A stretch of DNA of 64,000 nt from Cheilinus undulatus (lineage: Eukaryota; Chordata; Actinopteri; Labriformes; Labridae): contig NC_054867.1 in NCBI RefSeq assembly GCF_018320785.1, forward strand, positions 26,539,855 to 26,603,854, read 5' to 3'. This document shows, one piece after another, positions 1 through 12,005 of the stretch. A program made the translations under genes and the position numbers. The notes under the pieces are model-generated. The model was not told the DNA's origin, searched no databases, and was given only the letters and a program-made list of their open reading frames with translations. Within the stretch, counting starts at the first letter, position 1. Every line of letters begins with the position of its first letter.

Positions 1-300
1 CATAGACTTTTTTGCCTCATATGTTTTCCAGGAACACATTTGCGACCCACTTTGGGTCCTGACCTACCAGTTAAGAAATCACTGAAGTTGGTTCACAGGG
101 CTATTTTTGGAGGGTTGTGAATGAGAGCCTGAAACAACAGTCAATCATGACGGGAAATGAAATGGAGTGTTTGCATGTCCCAGGGCATCTGTGCTGATGT
201 GCTCTGTTTATTTTTTCCTTTGTCCAGTCATATGTTTTGCTTCATCTAAGGTACAAACTGTTACATTTTTAGTCAAATAAATTTAAGTTGCTTAAAAGAA
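1..300 (-). repeat. hAT-like repeat relic (GGGTC family), copy 1
   Basis: Bases about 22-140, read on the minus strand, give ACTGGTAGGTCAGGACCC followed by AAAGTGGGTCGC, matching the start of the longer copy at 3126-3580. Bases about 228-290 match that copy's inner segment around 3410-3460 (TTTCATCTAAGG...). The piece lies in MMP19 intron 3 and is rearranged. No target duplication was identified. Confidence 0.5.
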
Positions 301-475
301 ATGTTGTTGATGAAAACTCATTTCAGATGTGGTTTTCGGTCCTGAGGCTAGACCAGCTGAGAAGTGTTGGTTTGATGTTCACAAGTAGGACATCATGAGT
401 CATGTTTTGTTGGCCTGTGCTGTTTGGAAAGCAGGAGAGATAAAATAGAAAGTGTAGTCTGTGTTCCTGACTCAC

Positions 476-1049
476 CGTTCACTCTGAATTTGTGGTGTTT
501 CTTGTTGAAGTTGTCCTCCATGCCACAGCGGGGCTCTCTCATCACACTTAGAGTAGCTTCATCTATTTCTCCTGTAGGTGGCAGATCGTTCACCCTCTGA
601 AAAACCCTGCAGACACAAACACAAAAACATTAACATCTGCAGCCTGATTTTAAAACACAAGGCGGGCTTCTCGAACTCTCCTCTGTGAGCGGGAGCTCTA
701 ACAGCATTCAAACACCAACATGCTTTATGTGTACCTGTTTGTTTATAGTTTCCCCCTTGAAATCAAATAATTCTCTCTCACCTGAGAGCTTCAATGACCT
801 GCTCCAAGTTTTCAGGGTTCTCTGAATCGGCATAATCTGTCAGGTAGCCAAACTTCCTCAAATAGGCCTGTGAATGAAGAGATGAGAAAATCCCTTATTA
901 GAAACTGAAAAAGCCTTATTCAGTCAAAAAGTATCTTACGACGCAAACCTTCATCTTACCTTTGCTTCATTTAGTTCTGTCCACTGCACCACTGCACAAA
1001 AGGCTCCACAGAGGTTCAACAGCAGCAGCAGCAGTTCCCTTGTCTCCAT
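476..1049 (-). CDS. mmp19: Matrix metalloproteinase-19-like, 5' part (exons 1-3)
   Basis: Secreted zinc endopeptidase of the extracellular matrix; only the signal peptide and propeptide are in the window. Coding exons are 960-1049, 782-867 and 476-606, all with GT-AG borders and matching phases (90, 86 and 131 nt). The protein starts METRELLLLLLNLCGAF, a hydrophobic signal peptide, then a peptidoglycan-binding-like propeptide (AYLRKFGYL...) and the cysteine switch MREPRCGMEDNFN around residues 81-93, whose Cys holds the zinc in the latent enzyme. The PRCG-x-ED-x-FN form is typical of MMP19; most other MMPs have PRCGVPD. The catalytic domain and hemopexin repeats must lie left of base 1. Introns 1 and 2 are only 92 and 175 bp. 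Another MMP is possible but less likely. Confidence 0.85.
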
Positions 1050-1300
1050 ATCTAAGTTGTCAAAAAGAGTTTTTTTGTTACAGATATCTGGAGCAGATGC
1101 TCAGGTCTGAGGAGCGCTCTGAGGAGTCCCACAACAGACTCTGTTTGTTCTGTGAGCGCTGCAGCAGCTTTAATGTCAGCCCGGGGTGCATGAGTCAGTC
1201 CTGTGGCTACGATGATCCACCTCTGAAGTATGAGGATGACAAGAGAAGCCAGCTGACCACAAGCCAACAACACGTCTGCTGTTAGAGGGAGTACAGCTGC
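1050..1300 (-). promoter_or_regulatory. Putative MMP19 promoter with AP-1 site
   Basis: The sequence just upstream of the MMP19 ATG contains a perfect AP-1 site, TGAGTCA, at 1191-1197, about 145 bp from the start codon, and a TATA-like CATTAAAG (read on the minus strand) about 20 bp nearer the gene. AP-1 sites close to the start are a hallmark of inducible MMP promoters. The transcription start was not located, so the TATA role is inference. Confidence 0.4.
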
Positions 1301-2079
1301 TCTGAGGAACAGCAGTGGTCTGCACTCCAGGCAGCTACATCAGGTTAAGCTTCTGTGCAGACGCACTCACCCTGAGCCAAACAGTCTCCACATTAGACTA
1401 CCTCAGGGTTTCAAGCTTTTTTTTAAAAAAGAAAAAAAAATTCCTGTCTGTCCCACAACATGCATCAATTATGGACCTAAACCACTGGTCTCACCTGAGA
1501 CAAATATTTCTCAAACACAACTTAATCCATTATCAGGCACATCCATGCATGCAGCTTACAAAGGGTGGATTACACATAGGCTTGGAATGCAATTATATGG
1601 CATCCACAACATCTCATTTAGTGTTAAAAAATATAATCTAAAGGTTTTCAGACACTTATGTGTGTAAATGTGCTGAAAAAATGAAAGGGCTGTACAGATT
1701 TACAGCGTCTTGTTTGTCCATTCTGGGCTGTTGTAGGAACATGGCAATGCAACGCGGTGCACCCAAGACTGGGAGAGACTCTGCAGATTCAAAGGTGACT
1801 TAGTGACTCTTATTATCAGGTCTTAACTGCATGCAGCCAACCAAATCTGACCTTAGATTCTCTTTTAAATCAGTGTTTTGGGTTTAAATGTCACAAATGT
1901 GTGATACAGTCTGAACCTGCAGCAGTTTAAGGCTAGCAGCACGAAGCATGTCTTAGATTCTAACAAGGTGGCTAGATTTCCCAAGTTCAGCATAGGACTG
2001 CAGAAACGAATGATGAATGGAAATAGATAATAAGTAAGCCAATGATATTTTCCTTGTGTTGAAGATGACACTACATGAG

Positions 2080-2420
2080 GAGGCTGCTTGTTTGTGAACT
2101 TGTTGTGCACGCTTCTGCCCCTCACTTTTCACCATTTTCACTGCCCTTTCTGCCCCTTTTTTTTATCTTACTTAACCCACATTTGCAGCTTTATCCATTT
2201 TTTGTCCTTTTTAACCTGTTTTTCACCCATTTCCCCCCACTCTTTAACCACTTTTCACCACTTATTTCTGCCAATTTTCTTAACCCATATTTGCTACTTA
2301 TCCCATTTTTTTTTAAATCTTTTAACCAATTTTTGCTACTTTTCACACATTTTGTCACTCTTTAACCATTTTCCATCACTTATTCCTGGCACTTTCCCCC
2401 TTTATTTTGCAATAATTTAA
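2080..2420. repeat. Degenerate pyrimidine-rich tandem repeat
   Basis: About 340 bp almost free of G on this strand, built from drifting copies of units such as TCTTTAACCACTTTTCACCA, TTAACCCATATTTGCTAC and CATTTT. TCTTTAACCA recurs at 2241 and 2359, a spacing of 118 bp. Long open frames here (for example 2088-2420) are composition artefacts. Related degenerate arrays appear near 42600 and 44640-45330. Confidence 0.6.
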
Positions 2421-2754
2421 GATTTTTTCCCTTAAGGTTATGACTGTTCCTTCTACATTATTCCCTGGTATCCCAACATTTGTGAACATCATGACTTAGC
2501 TTTGAAGTCTGACATTACTTTTCAAATGTTTTAGTCAACGTGCCCATTCATGCTGTCAACATCACCAGGAAAAGGTAACTGAACTGAACAATGAGACAGG
2601 AAAACAGCAAATATTTTCATAAACACAGAAGCCCTTGGAGGACATGCGTGCATAGATTTTATTTTTCTTCCTTTCCTGTGATAACATTCAAACTTTTGTC
2701 TTTTTCTGGAGATTGTTGAAAAATTCGCTTACAGTCATAGCTCTGCTGATTATT

Positions 2755-2925
2755 ACAGACCCTTGTTTTGATAGAACAGCTGAAAAGAGACAGGAAATAT
2801 GGGGAGGGAGAGTGGCGAAGACATGCAACAGACTTGCACAGAGACTGGGGACCAATCCCAGGACCAGTGTGATGAAGACTATAGCCTCTGTGTATAAGCT
2901 CCTGCTCTACCCACCGAGCCAGCAC
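2755..2925 (-). repeat. tRNA-derived SINE, degraded
   Basis: On the minus strand the piece starts with an A-box-like GGCTCGGTGGGTAGAGCAGG, has a decayed B box (GGGATTGGTCCCC), then the usual fish SINE body (GTCTGTTGCATGTCTTC...CCTGTCTCTTTTCAGCTGTT). It abuts a fragment of the hAT-like GGGTC repeat at 2938-2990. Intergenic, between MMP19 and SUOX. Confidence 0.65.
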
Positions 2926-2937
2926 CTTGCCAATATT

Positions 2938-2992
2938 ATTTTTCCATTGATGACCCACTTTTGGGTCCTGATCCACCAGTAGAGAAACAGCG
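2938..2992 (-). repeat. hAT-like repeat relic (GGGTC family), copy 2
   Basis: A short fragment whose minus strand reads CTGGTGGATCAGGACCCAAA then AGTGGGTCATC, matching the left end of the 3126-3580 copy. Confidence 0.5.
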
Positions 2993-3125
2993 CTCTAGTC
3001 TATCTTCACTTTACATTGGCATCTGATGGAGCTACAGTGCTAACAGGCCTTAGGATTGAATTAAATCACAATTAAGCTAACAAATATCAATATAGAAAAT
3101 TCTGACATTGGTTATTTGGAGTTCT

Positions 3126-3580
3126 CTAACACAGTGTTTCTAAACTGGTGGGTCAGAACCCAAAAGTGGGTCAATGAGCTGTTTTCAGTGGGTCACGAAT
3201 GTACATACATATATATGTTTTATTTGACTCTGTGTTTTCATGAGGATTTTGATTGTTTTCTCTGGATCTTTGTTTCTCTATGTCGCTATCTTGGGATATC
3301 AAAACTGTTTCCTCATGACTGTGTGTCTCTAAAATACAACCAAATGTGCTTTCCTGCAGGGAATGGAGAGAAATTAAATGTACGCATGCCTGCCTCTGTC
3401 TCTTTTGTCAGCTACATGTTTTGTTTCATCTAAGGTCCCAAATTTAATATTTTTCAATAAATATAATGAAAAAAAGAGTGGAAAATAGAAAAAAGAGTGG
3501 TTAAAAATGTCTGAAATTCAGGTCCTGACTACTCATTAAAAAGGTGGTGGTGGGTCCAGAGGCTGAAAACCATTGCTCTG
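3126..3580 (+). repeat. hAT-like nonautonomous DNA transposon (GGGTC family), copy 3
   Basis: The longest of three local copies. It starts ACAGTGTTTCTAAACTGGTG and ends GCTGAAAACCATTGCTCTG, whose reverse complement (CAGAGCAATGGTTTTCAG) is an imperfect match to the start. Ends of the CAGTGGTTCTCAAA type are common in hAT-Charlie-like elements. No transposase is encoded. Superfamily assignment rests on the ends only. Confidence 0.5.
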
Positions 3581-5096
3581 TTTTTTTCAGTTCATTCTGC
3601 ACTATCCTCACTGTATCACAATGAAGCAGAAATTAAACCACTGCACTGGTTAGCATTTAGCACCAATGTGACACACTTCTCTGCACTTGCTGACAAGGGA
3701 TGGAACAAAAGCCAGAGTCAGCTTTTTCTGCTTCCTATAAACTGTAACTATAATATGTGACACAACCATTGTTACCAATTATAAAATAAATGAACAGAAA
3801 GAGGAAGCTACTATGAAGTTAAGTAAGATCTAAATTTAGTTGAGGATGTTCAAATCTGAAGCATCACACAGAAACATAACAGTGACTCTTTAATCCAAGC
3901 ACAGGCTGGATGATCACAAAGCATGTTTGACCCACATTTTCAGGATCAATAAACCCAGTTTAATGTTCTACAGAAGAGGTGTTACTTTCTTTTGTTTCCT
4001 GTCATTTCCTTGCAGCTCGATGAGTAGTTGAGCACACTTACTCAGAGCAGTATAAAACGTCAGAAAGCATCATTTCTCCAAACAGTCTGGGTTTTCTATA
4101 GAGCCTTGTAAAACATGTTTTATCTGTTTGATGCAGTTTTTCTCACTGCAGATTTAGTCATTTGTGACTCAAAGAAGGATCAGAATAAAAATCTTTTACC
4201 AAACATGATTACCAAACATCTTCCCAAGTAGGTCAGCAGCCTGGATTTACAAATGAACAGATGAATCCAAAGCATCATGCACTAAAATACTTCCTGTTTT
4301 ATCTGACTATTTTTTGTAATCTGCAGTGTTTGCAATCATTTGTCTTTACGTGAAATAACAACTCATCTTATTACCAACTTGTCCTCCCATCTTTCCCGCT
4401 GCTCATCTTCCTGCCAGCTGTAACATCTTTGTTCACAGGATGTGTCTGAGTCACTTCATATCCTGTTTGCTCTGTTTCCACATTTAGGAGTCATGACAAG
4501 ATGAATGGAAACCTGCAGACAGCTTAAATGGACTGAGGCCAAACACAAGCTCAAGCAGAGGACCCATGTAACTGCTAATGATATGTTTTTGGCTGAGTTT
4601 GTTGTGCGGTTGATACTATATTCTGCAGTCTTTCTGTCTCACTGAAAACAACAAAATGCATGAAACTGTGAGGGCATAGACTGCATGTGTGTAGTAATAT
4701 CATCTTTTATGTCACTAAATTTTAACTGACTCTTCCTCACATGCTCAGTCCAATATCTGACTTTTGGCCCTACTCCTTGATTTTGAGTCCCCCTGAAAAA
4801 ATGAGGTATCCCTTAATGTTTCTGATATGCCATCAGTTGTCACTGTCAGCATTTACATAGGGTGTTCACTCTCTTAAGTACTAAGCTAATCAGATTCTGC
4901 CACAACCTTGTTAAGCAATCATCATGCACCTAATTCTTTCACAGTCGGCCTGTCATTGTCGCACTTTTTTATTGTTTCCAGATTGCAAACCGTGAGAATT
5001 TGGAAAAGTTGAAGAACTTATGTATGTATTCAGAAAACTATGTATTTAGAAAATGTTCAAGCCAGAGCCTCAGATATTCAGATGGAAAATTATATC
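3581..5096. other. Intergenic, no recognised gene
   Basis: A+T-rich sequence between the hAT-like repeat and the SUOX 3' end. I see no splice-supported coding exon, structured RNA or recognisable element in it. Confidence 0.5.
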
Positions 5097-6152
5097 TTTA
5101 TTAGACATCTTGAAAAAATAAGATACATTTCAAACAACACATAAGTGTGCTGCTTGGCATGATGTGATTTGGCAGCTTTTGGATTAGGGTGTGGGTATGA
5201 CTCAAGAGATTTAACATAAATACGACTGCTTTTTTAAGAGACATGGGAACAACAAAAAGAAGCTGCAAAATTCAAAGACATCCTAAAATCAGAAATATTA
5301 AAGTGAACTTCTTCATACTATTCTTGTTTAAAAGTAGACAAAACTCACATCATGTCAAAACAGTGCTGAAGAGAAGCACTAAAGCTAGATCTAAGTAGCA
5401 TATGGTTGTGCTTCCTATCACCTTGAATCAGATTGAGAAGGCTAATTGTCAAAGAAATGGTTCACAGCTCTGATTTTCATTCAAATAAAAGCAAGCATTG
5501 ACGATCTGACCACTGACTGAAAAGAGTTACTTCATTGTCTCCTCACCTACGGATCTGATTTAGCAGCAAAAAACAATAAGTGTAGATTAGAAAAATACTT
5601 CCAAAGTTTTAAAACATAAGTCATTTCAAGTCTTTGTAAACATTGCTTTAACTCTAAAGTACCTCAAACACTTCATGAATTTGTAGTCGTATTCATGCTT
5701 AGATATGACACTTCAATAAGTCTAATACTCATCCATATCTGAGTGAGATTTCTTCATATTATAACAAGGTTTTAAATTAGGATGCATGTTAATAAAACAC
5801 AAGTTATTTGACACATTTCATTCATTGTGCGCACAAAAATAAAATCTCCATTTGAGCAAATCACAGTGACTCAGAATGATTTAAAACCCGTTCCCTTAAG
5901 ACTCAAGTGTCAGTGGATCCTCATTTGATAAAACTGGTCATGTTTTGGTTTGGTCTTTGTTAGTCTTTAGCTTAGTTAGCACTGAAATGCATCAAATCTC
6001 TCAGGCAGCAAGTTCTTATAAATATTCCAAAATAACCTGATAGATCTGTAGTGTTACTTCAAAAGTCTCTCTCTGAAAATGTTTTTTTTCCAATGACAAC
6101 TCTGACCACTCTTTGTCAGTAACCTTTGGATTCTGAATGATGATGACAAAGT
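5097..6152 (-). promoter_or_regulatory. SUOX 3' untranslated region and candidate poly(A) signal
   Basis: About 1.05 kb of noncoding sequence after the SUOX stop. The first AATAAA I found on the minus strand is at 5097-5102. Treating it as the polyadenylation signal is inference; no transcript evidence is available. Confidence 0.35.
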
Positions 6153-9100
6153 CTATTCTTCGCTCTCGTCCTCTCTGATCTTCACCTTCACTCGATGCCA
6201 GGCATTACTCAGCACGCCCCGCAGGTTCCAGATGGGAGGTACCGTGTCTGGCTGCATGTTGTAACTGTTGTCTACTGCTTTGCAAACAATCTCAATCTCC
6301 TGAGCCTCTGGAGGAAGAGGAGCCGTCACCTCCCACAGCTTCCACGCCCACGCTCTTCCTGGTGGTGGTGAAGGTTGAGGTTCTTGTCCCTTCTCGCTGT
6401 TCCTCAGCTGGGCCACCTGCCATGTCTTCCCTCCATCTACAGAGACGTCCACACGCACCACCTCTCTGCCCCCGCCGCTCCAGGCATAGCCTTTCACCGT
6501 CACCTCCTCAGAGCTGCGATCCACCACGGTGCCATCCGCTGGTGTGGTGATGGCTGACTGGATGGGAAGCTCTTGGATGGCTGGGGCACTCTTGAAGTCC
6601 ACTGTATCCCAGTCGGTCCCAGGGGAGAAGCCCTTGTAGTCGTTCTGCTGCCAGTGGCTACTGCTCTCTTCTGCACTCACGATGATCTTTCCCAACCATT
6701 TAACATTACGAGCGCCGACCGTGCCCGGGACTATGACACGCACAGGGTAGCCATGGTCAGCAGGGAGATCCTCACCGTTCATTTCATAAGCAAGGAGCAC
6801 ATCACCTTCCTCACTAAGGGCTTTGTTTAGAGGAATGGAAGCACCGTAGGTTGTCCCAGTCACGTCTTTATCCAGTCCTTCAAACTGAACATGACGCATC
6901 TTCTGAGACATGTTGGAACGATAACCAGCAGCCATCAGAACGTCCCTGAGCCTCGCACCACTCCACGTAGCATTACTGATGGCAGCGATGCCCCAGTTCA
7001 GTCCTTTGACCTGCTTCACCTTGTTCATTTCAGAGCGGCGGTTTCCAGCACACTGCAGCGTAGCTGTGATTGTGTGTTTCTGGAACTTGGTCTTTAAATC
7101 TTTCAAAGATAATGACAGCCCTCCTTCAGATTGCCCCTCCACCTCCACCTGCAGCTGATAAGACTCAGGGTCCACCTGAGGGACAGGCAGGTGGTTTCTC
7201 TTGAAGAAGATAGCAGAGGGGGTGATGTAGCTGTCAGAGAGGATTTCAGGAGGCGGCTCTGCGTTGAAGGGCTTCAGGCTGTTGATCCTCATTGCAGGGT
7301 GACGCTCAGGATCAGAGGAGTAAGGATCAGATGATTTAACAGTCTGCTGCTTCTTCTGGTCCTCCGCACTCAGCTCACCAACCTGAAAACAAACACAGAC
7401 ACTACAGCTTTTTCACAACACATGGAATATTTTTCTTTTTTTGTCCATCATGGTGGCAAAAATGCTTTTAAAGGGGAAGTTACAGAAAAATAACTAATTT
7501 GGTTTTGCCCAGCCCGCTCACAAAAGTGCCATTATGTAGTATTCATCTACTAAATCAGTGGATCCCAAAGTGGTTGGGGGGGGGGGGGGGGGTCACAGGA
7601 GACATTCAAAAAAAAAAAAAAAAAAAAAGAAAAAAGAAATTGACATTATTTAGATTGGTATTTTTTTTATACCTTATTGTAAAAATTAATCCTTATAATA
7701 AGTCTGATTTAAAAATATGCAAAATACACTTTTTCAGGCTTTTCTAACAAAAGTATGTGCCCCTGGCCTGTCCACAATCCCTCAAGAAACAGAAAAATAT
7801 GTGGCTATTTGCAATTAAATGCATTCTTATATCTGAGATTAAAATTCCACTGATTGTGGAAATTTTGTTTTTGTGTCATTTTGGATTTTAATGTCTAAGG
7901 GTAAATTATTCATACAAGCAAGATTTTACCCACCTTATACTCTGAGAGGATTTCAAGCACATGTTCTGAGTTGTGTACAGCATAAAGTGCCCAAAAGGGT
8001 TCAAGAGCTCCTCCTGCTGCCAGCAAGATTTTCTCCCCACCTGGGTGCATGGCCACAAACTCTGTGATGTCGTAGACACCACCTTTGTATGTGACCCACA
8101 CGCCATCTTCCACAGTGCGGTGACTGTGGACCTCTTCCTGGGTGAAGACTGGGAGAGCCGAGGTCTGCTCTACGGTCTGCACGCTGACGGAGTCTGACTG
8201 CTCAGCCTGCAGCAGAGAGAAGAAATGATCCAGTAAAATTGACATTAAACAGAGAAGAACACTGAGTAACATCACATTATACAATTATTTATCATAATGG
8301 TCATACAGAGAATAGAAATTAATTATAATTTAAAAAGAAATGACTCATCTAGATTTAACCCTGATGGCTTTATTTTATCAAACAGCAACATGTTCATAAT
8401 CTGTAAAGGATTTTTTAACATTGTTTAATTTTTCTGTTGTTAGGAGAGAAGGGAGGAGCTTCTAACTCCAGCAAACTCTTTTAAACATAAACTACCTTTA
8501 TGACTGCTTCTAATCTACTGTTACTACACTGTTTTACAAAATCCATAAAAACATCAGCAGTGAGCTGAAACAGACTTTCTACAGCATCACTGGGTTAATT
8601 ATTTACACTTCTGTGGAAGAGAGCTGAGCTGCTGCTGGATCTAGTTAAAGTTTTCCTGTTTACATGTGACAGCTCGATGAATCAGTAAACACCACCTCCT
8701 ATGCTTTTCATTGCCTGAGTAGAGAAAAAAGATGCTGTCCTAAAACAGATTTTTAAGATATGGGTTGCATTTAGATTTTCGGTTAAAATTTGAATCTACG
8801 TAAGACTTTCCAATATAACACAAAACTTACAAATGACAATACGAACAATTGATGAAGCTGCTAACACAATACCACCTTAAAATACAGAATAGAAGTCTCT
8901 CTTGTAAACAAGGTAAAGTCAGATTTTTTTCTGAGTCTGTGAAAAATGACTGTCTTCCTGCGAGATGATTTCCTATATGTTCAGGAAATGCCATATTGGG
9001 AATTTTCTGACGTTTACCATTTCAGTACCATTCATTTTTGCTGTATGGAGTTTTCACATCTTCTAGTTATAATAAGTACTCAGTGTTGCCATAGAGTCGC

Positions 9101-11194
9101 CTAGGGATGCACAATATTGGTATAACTTTATCAACAGATATTGGCCTAAAAAGTGAATTAACCTATCAGCAGATATGAAAATTATTATAAGATATTTTGG
9201 CTATAAAAATCTGCTTATATCAGCTGTATGTTTGGCTATACAAACAAATAAAAGAGTTTTAGGCTGCATCAACAAACCTTTGTAAGCGGAATTATTTTTC
9301 TTTGTTCCTCATCTTTTTAAGGACTGGATTTCGGTCTGGGACTATATCTAAATGTCAAGACTGATATCGGTATCAGCCAAAATTAATTTGAATATATCAA
9401 CGTATGGGATATCAGTAAAATCCAATATCATGCATCCCTCCTTAAAACTCAGAGCCCACAACTCTGCTTGTTACTTGTCTTTGACGGAGAAGAATTTTTA
9501 GTCAAAAAAGCACTTCAAAAACTTTATTTATTTAACAAAATAACCCATTTTTGGATGCCAGTTTGGTTCAGTTAGTAGAGCAAGCACCCATAAAAGAGTC
9601 CTCAAAGCAGTGATTGCAGGATAGATTCCCTGGTGCCGTTTAGTCTTTCCTCGCTCTCTCTCCCCTCTCTCTCTTCAGATGTCCTATCAAACACAGGGAA
9701 AAAGTCCAAAACTAATGGGATGCACCGGTAATCGAGTGGCCAAGGCGTGCGCCATATACGCAGGTGACCTGGATTCGAATCCGGCCCGTGGCACTGTTTC
9801 CTGTATGTCTCTCCCCGCTCTCCTCCCTGATTCCGACTCTATCCACTGTCCTATCTAATAAAGGCAAAAAGGCCAAAAAAAACTTTAAAAAATAAAAAAA
9901 GCCTTGCTGCTAACAATACATGGAGAATGGGGATGAATATTGAGTTGCATCAGATTGCATGCCATGTTTTATCACTACAATTGATGGTTTAATTGTTTAA
10001 TAGTTGCATTGGTATATAGGATGCAGCCAGTGTTTTGGATGAAAAACAGACACTGAATTTATGGTTTTATCAGTTCAGAGAGCAGATGTCTCAAGTTGTA
10101 ATTTGAAGTTTCCTGTTTAAACTTCCTTATTTCTGTTCCCTGAAGAGATTCCACATTCAGCTCAGCATGTGTGCGCAGCCTGATTCACATAAATTGTGCA
10201 AATAAAATCTGAAAATAGAGCTCACAGTGTAACACTGACCTCACTGTAAAAAGCAAAAAGACCATAAATGGATGTAACTAAGAGCAAACACTGCAAAACA
10301 TGTTTTTCTGAAGTTTAAGTTATCCAACAGTTTAAATAATACAATAGTTACATTTCCAGGAATCAAACATGAGATGCATCTTTACACTTAGAGCTCTTAG
10401 CCAACACAGGGTTGAAAAACTGCATTGTAACCTGATTGCATCAACATTTTATCTAAATAAAACTGAGGATTCATCTTTTCATGTCAGTCTTTAAAATGTA
10501 AAACATTTATTTGCTCATTAGAACTTTTATGATTAAAATCATGTCTCCATACTGGTTTTTTTAATCAATTTATAACCAATAATTATATGTTAAACTGCAG
10601 ACTTAGCACAACAAAAGCAAATCAATTATTTCTTTCTCTGCAGATTTTACGTGTTCCTCACCTGGTGATGGTGGAGGCCATAAGCCAGAACAGCACCTGT
10701 CCCAGCCAGCAGTCCTGCCACAGCATGTCTCCACCTGGGCCCATGTGCATGTCTGTACCATCTCTGCTCTTCACTGCTGCTGCTCAAGAGACGAGCCGCA
10801 CACCATGCCACAGCAGGTGCTACTTGATACCTGTGGAATAAAAAATAAATATGTCAACATTTTGGAGACTTTTAAGAATAAGTACACATTTGATGAATTA
10901 TTGCAAAGTCTGATATCATAAACAAATTTACAGGGAAGAACAGCACTTGTCAGATTAGGTTGTTTACTAAAATGAACAGGAAACAGCTTAAGTTTTCTGT
11001 TTTATCGTCCTCCAGTTAACATCTCAGACTGGGGGGGTTGGATAAAACTTTAACTAGACTGTCAATATCGGGCCAAATAAAGGCCAGTTAAAATACCTGT
11101 GACAAAAGGTTGCTCTGTTACAGGGTATTTATTACCTGTGAGTATTGAAAGAGACAAATCGAGTCAGGCTGTGACAGCGTCTGAGAAGCAGCAT
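6153..11194 (-). CDS. suox: Sulfite oxidase, mitochondrial (complete, 4 coding exons)
   Basis: Oxidises sulfite to sulfate in the mitochondrial intermembrane space, passing electrons through a b5 heme to cytochrome c. Coding exons: 11136-11194, 10662-10830, 7934-8206, 6153-7382; all splice sites are GT-AG and the sum is 576 aa (human precursor 545). Residues 1-75 form a basic, hydroxylated targeting region followed by a hydrophobic sorting stretch ([16 protein letters not shown]). A cytochrome b5 domain follows, with HPGG at His130 and the second heme ligand at His154 (YAVHN). The molybdopterin domain has the cofactor Cys278 in [12 protein letters not shown], then the Mo-cofactor dimerisation domain ending [13 protein letters not shown]. 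The tail is acidic (REDESEE), longer than in human. With the proposed 5' exon, an in-frame TAA lies four codons upstream of the ATG, which supports this start. Confidence 0.95.
7554..7860. repeat. Low-complexity and possible hAT relic in SUOX intron 3
   Basis: Starts CAGTGGATCCCAAAGTGGTT, then an 18-base G run and an A run of about 20, and ends near ATTCCACTGATTGTGG. The CAGTGGAT...ATTCCACTG ends could be degraded hAT termini. No target duplication found, so this is tentative. It lies in the intron between coding exons 3 and 4. Confidence 0.35.
9102..9440. repeat. Nonautonomous hAT-like element (TAGGGATGCA family)
   Basis: The 339-bp element has terminal inverted repeats TAGGGATGCACAATATTGG and CCAATATCATGCATCCCTC and many ATATTGG/ATATCGG motifs between. 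It lies in SUOX intron 2 (7935-10661... coding numbering). The flanks GAGTCGCC and CTTAAAAC do not match, so the target duplication is lost or the ends are off by a few bases. A shorter relative is at 18729-18847. Confidence 0.55.
9548..9715 (+). repeat. tRNA-derived SINE, first of a tandem pair
   Basis: A-box-like GTTTGGTTCAGTTAGTAGAG, a decayed B box, then the SINE body ending TGTCCTATCAAACACAGGGA with an A-rich tail. Followed directly by a second, different SINE. Located in SUOX intron 2. Confidence 0.6.
9716..9900 (+). repeat. tRNA-derived SINE with intact B box, second of the pair
   Basis: A box GAGTGGCCAAGGCG and a perfect B box GGATTCGAATCC (9771-9782), then the pyrimidine-rich SINE body, TGTCCTATCTAATAAAGGCA and an A-rich tail. 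The tRNA-like head cannot fold as a complete tRNA and continues into a SINE body, so it is not a tRNA gene. Confidence 0.7.
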
Positions 11195-12005
11195 GGCACT
11201 GATGATCTAGAGGAAACTGAGATGAGGAAAAAATATATCAGTAAAATTTTACAGAACATCTAGCAAAGATACTTTGGATTTCTATGAACAAGTTACAGAA
11301 CTTTCCTTTATACAACAGCTGAAACCTCAAGGAAAAACACTCTGAGCTCAGAGCACTTTATTTATTGTTTTATTTTGGAGAGCAGGCTGTACTGTGTATA
11401 CCTTGGATTGATAAATACAAATAGTTAAAGTTTAACTTAATAAAAACCAGCAGTTTACCCATCTGTTACAATACTATATGAAACTTAAAAGAACCATACG
11501 CACACTAATATTTTTAATAAACTTAAGAGTACAATCAAAAAGGAGAAGGAATGAATGGAAAAGGCAGATAATAGCAGTAAACTTTTGTGTCTCTATGCTG
11601 CTGCAGGATAGAGGACTAGGAGGTTAAAAAAGGCTGCCAAAACAGACTGTTTACATTTTTCACAGCAAAGATTTACAGATATGTTTGACTGTTAAAAGGC
11701 ATGATGAGAATTCTTATCATAAAACAGCCCTTATCAAAATCAGCAAACAGCCAAGACGTGACACTAAAACTGAAACAAACTAGAAGTTTGTGCCTGGAGC
11801 TCTAAAATTGGATTCTTTTATAAGTGGTGTTGATCATTCAAATAGTTTTAAATGACGCTTAAGAACAATTCTGCTGAGCGTGCACATAGAGTCCAAGTGT
11901 GCTGCGTGCAAAAACTAGAGGATGATTTCATACATTTCATGTTTTTCATTTGAAATGATGGTTGAGCAGATTAAAAAGGAAGTGGTATGATTTTAAAATC
12001 TCTAT

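Noticed and set aside
2088-2420. 110-codon plus frame rich in Phe, Leu and Pro
   Set aside because: Product of a pyrimidine-rich tandem repeat; no start context, no splice sites, no domain.
6362-7334. Several plus-strand open frames of 60-85 codons
   Set aside because: They are shadows of the SUOX last exon, which has full protein similarity on the other strand.
9721-9795. Possible tRNA gene with perfect B box
   Set aside because: No acceptor stem pairing and the sequence continues into a SINE body with an A-rich tail.
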